Assembly (NCBI GenBank): GCA_015522695.1
Contig: WALT01000010.1
Location: 62,001-126,000 of the forward strand
DNA length: 64,000 nt
Direction: 5' to 3'
Source of the DNA: Nitrososphaerota archaeon
Lineage (GTDB): Archaea; Thermoproteota; Nitrososphaeria; Conexivisphaerales; Conexivisphaeraceae
Shown: positions 33,852-41,771 of the stretch, piece after piece
How positions within the stretch are numbered: the stretch's first letter is position 1
Layout: each line of letters opens with the position of its first letter
The notes under the pieces: model-generated
What the model saw: the letters and a program-made list of their open reading frames with translations, nothing else
Told to the model about the DNA's origin: nothing
Database searches by the model: none
Position numbers and translations under genes: made by a program

Positions 33852-34604
33852 ATGATCGGATGGAGGTTCGTTACCGGGTACCCGGCTTTCCTCTTAGAGG
33901 GCGAGGAGAGGACGCTGATAATCTCCGATCTGCATCTGGGACTGGAGGAAGAGCTCAGGAGAAATGGTGTCTACGTTCCACCCGTAACGCCTATGATGCT
34001 CGGTGAACTGGCGAAGATAGGTGAAGGGACCAGGGCTACAAAGCTCGTTGTGTTGGGAGATATCAAGCATTCGACAGCCGGGGTCACGCCCTTCGAGATC
34101 AGGGAGATCCACAACTTCTTCGGTGGGGTTCTAAGGATGTTCAGGGATGTACTGATCGTGCCCGGCAACCATGACGGCGGTATCATGAGGATAGGATTGG
34201 GATCTGTGAACGTATCGAGCCCTCAGGGCATCAGGATAAACGTCGATGGCTTCACGGTGGGTTTGACCCATGGACATACGAGGTTGCCGAAGTATTTGGT
34301 AGATGTCGACCTCCTGCTCGCTGGACATCATCACCTATACGTCAGGGGGATCTCCAGGTATGTAGAGAAGTATCCAGTCTGGGTCAGGACGCTGAGGGCC
34401 AGGTCGCCGAAAGAGATAATCATAGTCCCAGCGTTTAACAACCTCTTAGGTGGAGCCACCCTGATGGGGAACGTTGAAAGAGGTCCAGTGCTTAATCTTG
34501 CATTGGAGGATCCCAGAAGTACGGAGGTTTATACACTAGATGGATATCATCTAGGGACGCTCGATATTCTGGAGGCAGGCCTTCTTGTCGAGATGGAAGA
34601 TTAG
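33852..34604 (+). CDS. ICC-like metallophosphoesterase (COG1407)
   Basis: A calcineurin-like phosphoesterase of 250 aa. Metal ligands lie in ISDLHLG (near residue 26), VVLGDIKH, IVPGNHDGG, LTHGHTRLP and AGHHHLY, the full motif set. It belongs to the archaeal/bacterial COG1407 group often found near Lhr helicases and thought to act in DNA or RNA metabolism, but its substrate is unknown and no Lhr is in the window. The last 20 bases overlap the subtilase gene, so the two are probably co-transcribed, an unexpected pairing of a cytosolic and a secreted enzyme. Confidence 0.85.
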   Translation: MIGWRFVTGYPAFLLEGEERTLIISDLHLGLEEELRRNGVYVPPVTPMMLGELAKIGEGTRATKLVVLGDIKHSTAGVTPFEIREIHNFFGGVLRMFRDVLIVPGNHDGGIMRIGLGSVNVSSPQGIRINVDGFTVGLTHGHTRLPKYLVDVDLLLAGHHHLYVRGISRYVEKYPVWVRTLRARSPKEIIIVPAFNNLLGGATLMGNVERGPVLNLALEDPRSTEVYTLDGYHLGTLDILEAGLLVEMED

Positions 34605-36804
34605 GACCATCCTTCTACTGTTATTCGCGATCCTGATAATATCGGTCAAGGTGGGGACTGCCGGAAGCCTGGAGACCGTACTTCTGTTATTACCGAACAA
34701 CGTCAGCAACGGCATCGCGCTTCACGAGCTCAAGACCTCAGGCGTTGACATCAACGTTCTGTGGGAGTTAAAGGCGCTGGGACCTGGGCTGATATTGGAG
34801 ACGAGCGATGCGGCGAGCCTGAAGAGGATATTTCCTCATGCCCTCGTGCTTCATGATAGATATCTACCTGGACCTTCTATTGCGGGCCTCGGAGCTCCGA
34901 GGTCCTATAACTACAATGAAGGCCTGAACTATACTGGAAAGGGCATACTAGTGGCGATCATAGATACCGGAGTTAACGACAGCCTACCCTGGCTTAAGGG
35001 CAAGGTCATCTCACAATATGATTTCATCGATGGAGACAACGATACGTCGACCAGGAACCCGCACGGGAACGTAATCGCCAGTATAATAGCTGGATCATGG
35101 AGCAACTTCACCGGAGTAGCTCCCAAAGCTAAGATCTTAGCGTATAGGATCTTCGGGAATGGAGGGTTCACATCAACAGCACTTCTAGCTAGAGCTCTAG
35201 AGAGGGCTACGGAGGAGGGTGCCGACATCGTGAACCTGAGCCTAGGCGGCATCACGACACGTAGTGAGCTTAATCCGTTGATCTATAGGTTATATCGTAA
35301 GGGCATCGCGGTGATAGCTGCCGTCGGTAATAGCGGCCCAGACCCGGGGACGGTGAGCTACCCGGCGCTTTCCTGGAGCGTGCTGGGCGTCGGGGCTTCA
35401 CTATCTCCATTCGCAAGGGGATACTTTCCCCTCGTCAAACTGGGGGATGGAACGATTTTACTGACACCTATGCTGATGGCTGGAGCAAACGTCACATCCA
35501 GGAGCGTCGACGGCAGGCTGGCATATGTCATCCATGCCAGACTCACTGATGTGAGGGATATCGACTTGAGAGGGAAAGTGGCCGTCAGCGTTAGAGATCA
35601 CAGAACGTATTTCGGCGTTATGGCGAAAAACGTGGCGGAGAGAGGGGCAGTAGCTTTGCTCGTGGTCAACGACGAGAACGGCAGTTTCAGAGGGAAAATA
35701 TTGCTGCCGGAAAACCCGAACTACACGTCGCCGATACCGGTGCTCAGCGTCAGCGGCGAGGAGAGAGATATTCTCCTCAGGGCAGCGAAAAGGGAAGATC
35801 ATGTATCGATATCCTTCTTGAGAAGGGCTCCAGCACAATTCTCCGCGAGGGGACCGGCCCTCGGTCTGTACGTTAAGCCGGATGTCATCGCCTGGGGTAG
35901 TATGGATCCGAATCCATTGGGGTTCAATGCGACCGGAACGAGCTTCTCAGCGCCATATGTCACCGGGGTTGCAGCATTACTCATGGAGAGATTCGGGAAG
36001 ATCGGACCGGAAAAGTTGTACTCGATGATGAAGCTGGCAGCTAGCCCTCTCCCAGTACCTGGAGGAGGCCTATTCTCGCCCATCATTCTGGGGGCGGGTG
36101 AGATCAATGCCAGCGTCGAGGTCTCAAGGGCCTCCCTCTACATTGTACCGAGCTATCTCTCCCTTTTTCCTACATGTAGCAAGCCATACAAACTGGAGGC
36201 CAAGATCGGGACCCTGGGTCATGGCGGAATCGCCGTGTTGAGCATCGTAGGTGTGGACGCCAGCGTGCACCCGGGCAGGATCACCCTAGTTCCCGGGATA
36301 GAGCGTACCATAGATATACGAGCGGAGCCGACTTGCAAGCGGAGCTTCGGTTGGTTGAAGATACTCTATGATGGCTATAACTATACACTTCCCATGTTCA
36401 TCGAACCTGGCAAGGCCCTCGTGAGCGTCAGCGGGTATACCGTCAATACAGCTCCAGGAAGGAATTATACGCTTGAAGTGATAGGCTCCAGCATGGAACC
36501 TGTCCAGGAATACTACAGTGTGGGGAACGTGACCTTAAGGGATGTCGGACCAGGCTATTGTGCCGTCCTAGCATATACAGCTAGCTCGCTAAAACCTGTC
36601 GGTAAGATGTTGACCTACATCGCCGTGCCCCTAAGTGGAAGGCCGGGATTTGCTCTGGCTGGGCCTCCAGTCGAGACCTATGTGGTCGTCCTGATAACGA
36701 TAGTACTTTCAGCGGCATTAGCGCTGCTCGCGTTGGCCCTGGATAAACTCCTGGCTAAGAGGATCACCAGGGCCCGTAACATCCGAGCTGATCGTAGGAT
36801 ATAG
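34585..36804 (+). CDS. Membrane-anchored subtilisin-like serine protease with PA domain
   Basis: A 739-aa S8 peptidase. Residues 5-26 form a signal peptide or anchor (IRTILLLLFAILIISVKVG), then comes a propeptide-like segment. Catalytic residues are Asp127 in IIDTG, His160 in NPHGN, and Ser near 450 in GTSFSAPYVTGVAALL. A protease-associated insert lies between His and Ser (RGAVALLVVNDENG). The C-terminal ~220 residues are beta-rich, followed by a transmembrane helix (VVLITIVLSAALALLALAL, about 705-723) and a basic cytoplasmic tail. Many N-glycosylation sequons (NVSN, NYTG, NDTS, NFTG) suit an extracellular glycoprotein. It probably degrades external protein for the amino acid and acid catabolism seen downstream. 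Confidence 0.9.
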   Translation: MSRWKIRTILLLLFAILIISVKVGTAGSLETVLLLLPNNVSNGIALHELKTSGVDINVLWELKALGPGLILETSDAASLKRIFPHALVLHDRYLPGPSIAGLGAPRSYNYNEGLNYTGKGILVAIIDTGVNDSLPWLKGKVISQYDFIDGDNDTSTRNPHGNVIASIIAGSWSNFTGVAPKAKILAYRIFGNGGFTSTALLARALERATEEGADIVNLSLGGITTRSELNPLIYRLYRKGIAVIAAVGNSGPDPGTVSYPALSWSVLGVGASLSPFARGYFPLVKLGDGTILLTPMLMAGANVTSRSVDGRLAYVIHARLTDVRDIDLRGKVAVSVRDHRTYFGVMAKNVAERGAVALLVVNDENGSFRGKILLPENPNYTSPIPVLSVSGEERDILLRAAKREDHVSISFLRRAPAQFSARGPALGLYVKPDVIAWGSMDPNPLGFNATGTSFSAPYVTGVAALLMERFGKIGPEKLYSMMKLAASPLPVPGGGLFSPIILGAGEINASVEVSRASLYIVPSYLSLFPTCSKPYKLEAKIGTLGHGGIAVLSIVGVDASVHPGRITLVPGIERTIDIRAEPTCKRSFGWLKILYDGYNYTLPMFIEPGKALVSVSGYTVNTAPGRNYTLEVIGSSMEPVQEYYSVGNVTLRDVGPGYCAVLAYTASSLKPVGKMLTYIAVPLSGRPGFALAGPPVETYVVVLITIVLSAALALLALALDKLLAKRITRARNIRADRRI

Positions 36805-36883
36805 TGGATATCCCTCGTGGACTGAAATATCGTCACATATCCAAAAAACCTCGAGCGAAACCCCAACTATCGGTTCAAAATCC

Positions 36884-36914
36884 TCCTTTCACTTTTATTC
36901 TATCTTATTTTTCT
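36884..36914 (+). terminator. T-rich termination region after the subtilase
   Basis: This pyrimidine-rich stretch has several T-runs (CTTTC, CTTTTATT, CTTATTTTTCT) about 80-110 bases after the subtilase stop, the pattern of archaeal U-tract terminators. The 171-base gap (36805-36975) holds no gene. Confidence 0.45.
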
Positions 36915-36975
36915 ACTGAAGTTCGACAAAATCTCTATAATAATGTTCTAGGACATCACATTTAGGGATGACCGC

Positions 36976-38205
36976 CTAGAGCACGAGCGTGAGGCTGGGT
37001 TTGACTTCCCTGAGCCTATCCAGCTTCCCAAGGAGGTTCTCCCTGATCCCGTCGATGGATAAGAACTCTCTCACAATCCTACCGGACGACATCATGGGTT
37101 TTAGCAATGGCTCATAGCCATCGGGCGGTTTCCACCCAGCTGGTGCCACATAGTCATGGAACGTTTCGATGTTCCTGAAGACCTCCTTCCTCCCTGAGAG
37201 GTCCCCGCGCTTCGCCTTAGGCAATAACTTGCCGTCTGGACCCTCAACTTCCACGACCTTCATGTTAAAATCTATCGTCGGCGCATCGGAGACCCTCGTA
37301 CCCACACCGAAGCCGTCGACCAGATCCCTGAGCTCCCTGACCTCCTCTTCGTCTATCCCACCCGATATGAATATCCTGATCTTACGTCCAGTTCTGATGT
37401 TGAGCTCCCATCTGACCTCCTCTATTATCTTCCTCCACTCCCCCCTCCGGCTGGAAGGCGTATCTAGACGTACACCATACAACTTCTCACCAAGGGTCTC
37501 ATACGCCATCAGCGACTCCATCTTCTCGTCGCAAAGCGTATCGACGAGGGCCACCCTTGGCACATCCGACGGCAATGCACCGTCGAATGCTCGCCACGCC
37601 TTTCTTTGATCATCGAAGCACAGTATGAAGCTATGTGGCATCGTACCGGCTGCCTTTACCCCCATGAGCTTCGTGGCTATTATATTCGAGAAGCTATCGA
37701 ATCCAGCCATATATGCACACCTCTCTATCAACGGTGCGAGGGCCGGATGTGCCCTTCTGGTGCCGAAGCTCAGTAGGACCTTGTCCCGCCCAGCGATCAT
37801 TCTGATCCTAGCGGCCTTCGTCGCATAGCCAGAGGCGGAGCACAGAAAACCGAGCACGGCTGTCTCATATCTAGCGAAATCAGCGTACCTGCCCTGTATC
37901 CTCATGATCGGCTCATAGGCAGCCGTCCTGCTTGAGGTCTGGAATATCTCGCCCTCCTCTAATGCCCATATGTCGAGGGGCAAACCCTCCAGGAGCTTCG
38001 CCACCTCGTATATTCCGGCTGCGACGCCCCACTCGTCCGCGTAAGGGAGCTTCCTCGTATATACCTCAACCGTGACGAGGGGATTTTTACCTGCCTTCCT
38101 CAAGGCCCTCTCGACGTTCACGAAGTAATAGTCCGTTACCTCACCGTTTTTGATCTCGGAGTCCTTAGCAACCCAGAACATCCTGTCGTCGAGGTCCATT
38201 TCCAT
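36976..38205 (-). CDS. pncB: Nicotinate phosphoribosyltransferase
   Basis: It makes nicotinate mononucleotide from nicotinate and PRPP in NAD salvage. EGEIFQTSSRTAAYEPIM, LLSFGTRRAHPAL (with the phosphorylated His), SNIIATKLMGVKAAGTMPHSF, IFISGGIDEEEV and DGFGVGTRVSDAPTIDF are clear family blocks. The ATG at 38205 (409 aa) is preferred because GGGGG lies about 8 bases before it and the sequence then begins as in relatives; upstream in-frame ATGs exist up to 38250. A PAC2 gene precedes it on the same strand. Confidence 0.92.
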   Translation of the reverse strand: MEMDLDDRMFWVAKDSEIKNGEVTDYYFVNVERALRKAGKNPLVTVEVYTRKLPYADEWGVAAGIYEVAKLLEGLPLDIWALEEGEIFQTSSRTAAYEPIMRIQGRYADFARYETAVLGFLCSASGYATKAARIRMIAGRDKVLLSFGTRRAHPALAPLIERCAYMAGFDSFSNIIATKLMGVKAAGTMPHSFILCFDDQRKAWRAFDGALPSDVPRVALVDTLCDEKMESLMAYETLGEKLYGVRLDTPSSRRGEWRKIIEEVRWELNIRTGRKIRIFISGGIDEEEVRELRDLVDGFGVGTRVSDAPTIDFNMKVVEVEGPDGKLLPKAKRGDLSGRKEVFRNIETFHDYVAPAGWKPPDGYEPLLKPMMSSGRIVREFLSIDGIRENLLGKLDRLREVKPSLTLVL

Positions 38206-38257
38206 GGCTAACCCCCCAGCTGCTCGCATTATTTCAATTCTCCGCGTCAAATAGCGT

Positions 38258-39007
38258 TCAGCTTATGTAATCCATCCTGCCTGGCTTACTCTCCTTCGTT
38301 TCTTCCCTCTTAGCTAGCTCAGCCCTCATGGCTTTGAGCGCCTTCTCCGTTTCTGCCGCCATTACGTCCAGCATCCCGTAGCTGACTTCAACTCCAGATA
38401 ATCTAGCGAAAACCCTCAGAACCTCCTTGGATGCGAGGGCGTCGGTATAGTAACCGGCCGTTTCCCCCAGAAGACATGCTCCCTCCATCCCCTTCAACGA
38501 TGCCATAGCGAACAACAATCCGTTCATCCCGGTTATCGTACCTCCATCCATGAGCTTGACGCCGACTTCCCCAAGCTTCTCGAGTAACCTCTGGCTGGTG
38601 GCAGTTCCATGGACGCCCCTTTCTAGAGGCTCCCTACCCAATATATAAGCTGCCAGCGAGTATACGATCCTGACACCTGACTCCTTAGCGAGCTCTAAGA
38701 GTCTGTCCACAACTTGATAGCCGGCTTCCCCGCTCTCCGTTTGAGCAGGCCCTGTGAAGAGCAGCATTCCACTGTTTGCACGAGTATGGTACAGCTGAAA
38801 TCTTGGCATCACCGCTATTCCATCATCTTGGATGTATATCTGTGGAGGGAAAGCTGATGTGTATATCTCAGCGACAAGATCGGCCTTCAGCTCATGTATT
38901 AGGTGATCCACGGCTATCTTACCGACATGTCCGGCCCCTGGCACCGCCCCTACCAAGATCTCCGCCCTTGGAGGGTTGTCCATAAAGCGCTTCACTATGA
39001 CGCTCAT
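38258..39007 (-). CDS. PAC2 family protein (COG1938)
   Basis: A 249-aa member of the PAC2 group, archaeal relatives of eukaryotic proteasome-assembly chaperones. ILVGAVPGAGHVGKIAVDHLI, YTSAFPPQIYIQDDG, LLFTGPAQTESGEAGYQVVD and GMNGLLFAMASLKGMEGACLLGE are the conserved segments. The archaeal function is not established; a link to proteasome assembly is by homology only, and no proteasome gene is present in the window. It stands alone upstream of pncB with a gap of about 50 bases. Confidence 0.85.
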   Translation of the reverse strand: MSVIVKRFMDNPPRAEILVGAVPGAGHVGKIAVDHLIHELKADLVAEIYTSAFPPQIYIQDDGIAVMPRFQLYHTRANSGMLLFTGPAQTESGEAGYQVVDRLLELAKESGVRIVYSLAAYILGREPLERGVHGTATSQRLLEKLGEVGVKLMDGGTITGMNGLLFAMASLKGMEGACLLGETAGYYTDALASKEVLRVFARLSGVEVSYGMLDVMAAETEKALKAMRAELAKREETKESKPGRMDYIS

Positions 39008-39056
39008 AATTCCCTGCCGCCATTATGTGGAGGCAACTGTCTAATAAGCTGACCGT

Positions 39057-39743
39057 CTAGTCCTCCAGTAGTTGTACGAGTTCCTCGAACACGTAGTCGA
39101 TGAGCTCTTCCTGCATCGCTCTACCGAAGACCGTGACGACCGAGTTCCTCGTAACCCCTAAAACGAGATCGCCCCTCTCTGGAAGGGAAACCACCACGTA
39201 CCAGATCTTACCATGAGATAGGTACTCCTGATATAGGGATGAATCCCTGAGCGACTCGCCGTAGAGTGCGAGCACCTCCACGTTCGGTAGGTCCACTTGA
39301 TCGAAGTAGACGACCCTGGCGTTCTCCATCTTCGTCTCGAAGTACCTTCTAAATCTATCGTGAGATAGCAAGGCTTCGATCACGGCACTCGGCCTACCAT
39401 AGATTATCTTGGACAGGTCGATGGCTATCTCGTTAGCTATCCTCTTCTTGGCCAGCACCAATAACAGCTGGTTGACCCCATCTTCGAGCCTCGCGAATAT
39501 CGGGATCTCGAGCGTCCTGACCGTTTTGATCAGCTCATCCCTTTTCCTATAGACGATAGCCCTATCCTTAAGCACGTTCGCAGTCAGGACGCCTGTGGAG
39601 TAGGAGACATCCCTTATCTCCTCCGTCAGCATCTGTCCCGTCTCCTGGTCCTCCCACATGATCTTGAAATCCTTGAGCTTCAACAGCGCTATCTCCGGCT
39701 TCACGGTCTCGGATAGCTTGAAGAGTTTAGCGGCTAATGGCAA
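39057..39743 (-). CDS. Conserved-looking protein of unknown function
   Basis: A 228-aa soluble protein I do not recognise. It has an N-terminal beta-rich part (about 15-75), a helical middle with LLLVLAKKRIANEIAIDLSKII and SAVIEALLSHDRFRRYF, and a C-terminal part with strands (KIWYVVVSLPERGDLVLGVTRNSVVTVFGRA) ending in an acidic helix (EELIDYVFEELVQLLED). There is no signal peptide or membrane segment. The TTG start is about 30 bases from an AT-rich TGTTTTTT element. It follows the proline dehydrogenase-type operon on the same strand, but its own promoter suggests separate expression. Confidence 0.6.
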   Translation of the reverse strand: MPLAAKLFKLSETVKPEIALLKLKDFKIMWEDQETGQMLTEEIRDVSYSTGVLTANVLKDRAIVYRKRDELIKTVRTLEIPIFARLEDGVNQLLLVLAKKRIANEIAIDLSKIIYGRPSAVIEALLSHDRFRRYFETKMENARVVYFDQVDLPNVEVLALYGESLRDSSLYQEYLSHGKIWYVVVSLPERGDLVLGVTRNSVVTVFGRAMQEELIDYVFEELVQLLED

Positions 39744-39779
39744 TCCTGAAGAAGCCAGATGTAGGGGTGGGAAAAAACA

Positions 39780-40901
39780 TTACTCCCTATATGGTCTGAA
39801 GTCCTCTAAGAACTGATCCCTTCTACCATCAGCTATCTCCACGGCTGCCCTGGCAGCTACAGCCGTCCCGATGCTGAATCCATAGTTGTTGAATCCATAG
39901 ATGTAGTATAGGTTCTCATATTTCCTGCTCCACCCAACTATAGGGAGCCCATCGTCCGTGTAATCCAGATATGCTCCCCACTGCCTCAACACGTTTATGT
40001 AGGCGAAGCTCGGAAACAGCTTCACAGTTACCGTCGCGATCCTCTCCAGAAGTCTCAGGCTCTCCTCTATATCATAGCTCGGATTGTCGATGCCCATATC
40101 GTACACGACAGCGGCGAACTCGTTCCTGAGGGTCTGTGTAAGCCTGTATCCCTTGCTCTCCACCGTTATCACAGGCTTGAATAGGTACTTATAGGGTTCT
40201 GTGCAGAAACCGCCAGCTGTTGTGACCCTTATGGGTTTGACGGGGTCATCCAGCTTCTTAGCGATCTCCCTGCTCTTGGCGCCTCCAGCTACTACGAACA
40301 CATCGGCATCCGCTTTATGTCCATCCTCCATCACAGCCGCCTTTATCCTTCCACCGCCCGTATCGAAGTCCTTTATTTCCCTGTATTTGTACACCTTACC
40401 GCCCTTCATCCTCATGAGTCCAACCCTACCAAGTGTAAAGGGGAACGTGAACGCCTTATAGTCGTCATATGTCACCAAGGCACGATAGAAGGAGTTCTCG
40501 TCCACCCAAGGTAAGAGCTCCTCTTTAACCTCCCCAGGACTGACGTCCTTGACATCGATCCCCTCGCTCCTCCAAACTTCAGAGTAATCACGTAAGATCT
40601 CGTAATCCCTCTCCGTGAAGGCCACAGAGACGTGAGGGCATCTCTCACCGAATATGCCGATCGGGAAGTTGGCCTCCTCCTTCAGCCTCCTATCCAACTC
40701 CTTCGCCAGTTCGACGCTCTCCAACGCCAACTTCACCAATCGCCTATCCCTTTGTTGGACGCTGAACACGCTGAGAGACCTGCTCGTGGCCCCATAACCA
40801 AGATACTTGGCATCATAGATCTCGACGTCAACACCCTTATCCGCCAACTCTTGGGAGACGCTAGTCCCGATGGTCCCTGATCCGATGACGAGCACCTTCA
40901 T
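39780..40901 (-). CDS. pdhB: FAD-dependent amine dehydrogenase, beta-type catalytic subunit (PdhB-like)
   Basis: A 373-aa D-amino acid oxidase-fold flavoprotein. The Rossmann motif VLVIGSGTIGTSVSQELADKG, the GATSRSLSVF region and the C-terminal LRQWGAYLDYTDDGLPIVG are typical of the sarcosine/glycine oxidase and proline dehydrogenase beta-subunit family. In the matching complex of Thermococcales this subunit oxidises L-proline. The gene order alpha, ferredoxin, BFD, beta is identical to pdhA-F-X-B there. Sarcosine, glycine or hydroxyproline remain possible substrates. It is the last gene of the operon, four bases after pdhX. Confidence 0.78.
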   Translation of the reverse strand: MKVLVIGSGTIGTSVSQELADKGVDVEIYDAKYLGYGATSRSLSVFSVQQRDRRLVKLALESVELAKELDRRLKEEANFPIGIFGERCPHVSVAFTERDYEILRDYSEVWRSEGIDVKDVSPGEVKEELLPWVDENSFYRALVTYDDYKAFTFPFTLGRVGLMRMKGGKVYKYREIKDFDTGGGRIKAAVMEDGHKADADVFVVAGGAKSREIAKKLDDPVKPIRVTTAGGFCTEPYKYLFKPVITVESKGYRLTQTLRNEFAAVVYDMGIDNPSYDIEESLRLLERIATVTVKLFPSFAYINVLRQWGAYLDYTDDGLPIVGWSRKYENLYYIYGFNNYGFSIGTAVAARAAVEIADGRRDQFLEDFRPYRE

Positions 40902-40905
40902 CTCC

Positions 40906-41229
40906 TCACACCTCCTCCAGGTTGTTTTTGGCGAAGATCCCGAGGGGAACGGGCTGCGCTGGCGATCTGGCTTTATATTTTAACTCGTCTGGGCTTATCC
41001 TCACATCGAGCTTCCTCATCTCGTTCACATATATCCTTTGCATGAGCGCTAAGCAACCCCTTCCCTGACAGAATCCAGTGGTGCCCCAGCTGAACCTTCT
41101 GAATGCATTGATGTCGGCACCATCGATCCCCAAAAAGTCGATCATCATGTGGAATGCCCCGATCATGTCCTCCTGTGTTCTATCTAAACACCTACAGATT
41201 ATGGCCGGGTGCAACTTCTTCTCACTCAT
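40906..41229 (-). CDS. pdhX: BFD-like (2Fe-2S) small subunit (PdhX-like)
   Basis: A 107-aa protein with a bacterioferredoxin-associated ferredoxin-like cluster site: ICRCLDRTQEDM (two Cys) and TTGFCQGRGCLALMQRIY (two Cys). This fits the delta subunit of four-subunit dye-linked proline dehydrogenases and the equivalent domain of heterotetrameric sarcosine oxidase. The ATG at 41229 overlaps the stop of the ferredoxin gene as ATGA; a longer open frame upstream lies entirely inside that gene and is rejected. Confidence 0.8.
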   Translation of the reverse strand: MSEKKLHPAIICRCLDRTQEDMIGAFHMMIDFLGIDGADINAFRRFSWGTTGFCQGRGCLALMQRIYVNEMRKLDVRISPDELKYKARSPAQPVPLGIFAKNNLEEV

Positions 41230-41771
41230 CTCCTCCTCACCTCCACGTGTTTGATCTCGAAGGCCCACCCTTGAGGTACCAGGATATTGACGAGCACCGT
41301 GCCGAACTTAGGGCTCTTAATAACGGAGAACACTTCGGCCTCGCCGACGAGCTTGCCTCCCCTATCATATACATCGACAACATCCCCCTTCCTCGGTATC
41401 GGCGTTAACTCATAGGGTATCATGACGAGCGAGTAATCCTCGTACCCTGGCTTCCTCAGGCTCTTCTTTCCAAAGAAGTAATTCACTATATTAATAGCTA
41501 AACCGGGACAAGCTTGTGCACAAAGGGTACATCCGGTGCATTTATCCCAATCGATCTCCGGCCTATCTATCATGTTCTTCATGACTATAGCTTTAGTGGG
41601 GCAGACGTCCCTGCAAGGAGTACAGGGGATATCCTCGAGGCAGTCTATCACCGGCATCGGGGCTCTTTCAAGGGCCTTGAGCGGTGGTATCCTGTCATTT
41701 CTCTTAAGGTCTTCAACGGTAACGTAGCCAGCCTCTATAGTGTCTGTTCCTTCCAATACCTCCTCGCTCAA
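41226..41771 (-). CDS. pdhF: Ferredoxin-like subunit with two 4Fe-4S motifs (PdhF-like)
   Basis: A 181-aa subunit. It has Cys-rich clusters CLEDIPCTPCRDVCPTKAI and CTGCTLCAQACPGLAI, suited to two 4Fe-4S centres, then a C-terminal beta-barrel-like tail of about 70 residues (PIPRKGDVVDVYDRGGKLVG). It probably carries electrons between the flavins of the complex, as the gamma subunit does in the Thermococcus enzyme. The TTG at 41771 is chosen because it overlaps the pdhA stop as TTGA. The longer frame lies inside pdhA. Confidence 0.8.
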   Translation of the reverse strand: MSEEVLEGTDTIEAGYVTVEDLKRNDRIPPLKALERAPMPVIDCLEDIPCTPCRDVCPTKAIVMKNMIDRPEIDWDKCTGCTLCAQACPGLAINIVNYFFGKKSLRKPGYEDYSLVMIPYELTPIPRKGDVVDVYDRGGKLVGEAEVFSVIKSPKFGTVLVNILVPQGWAFEIKHVEVRRR

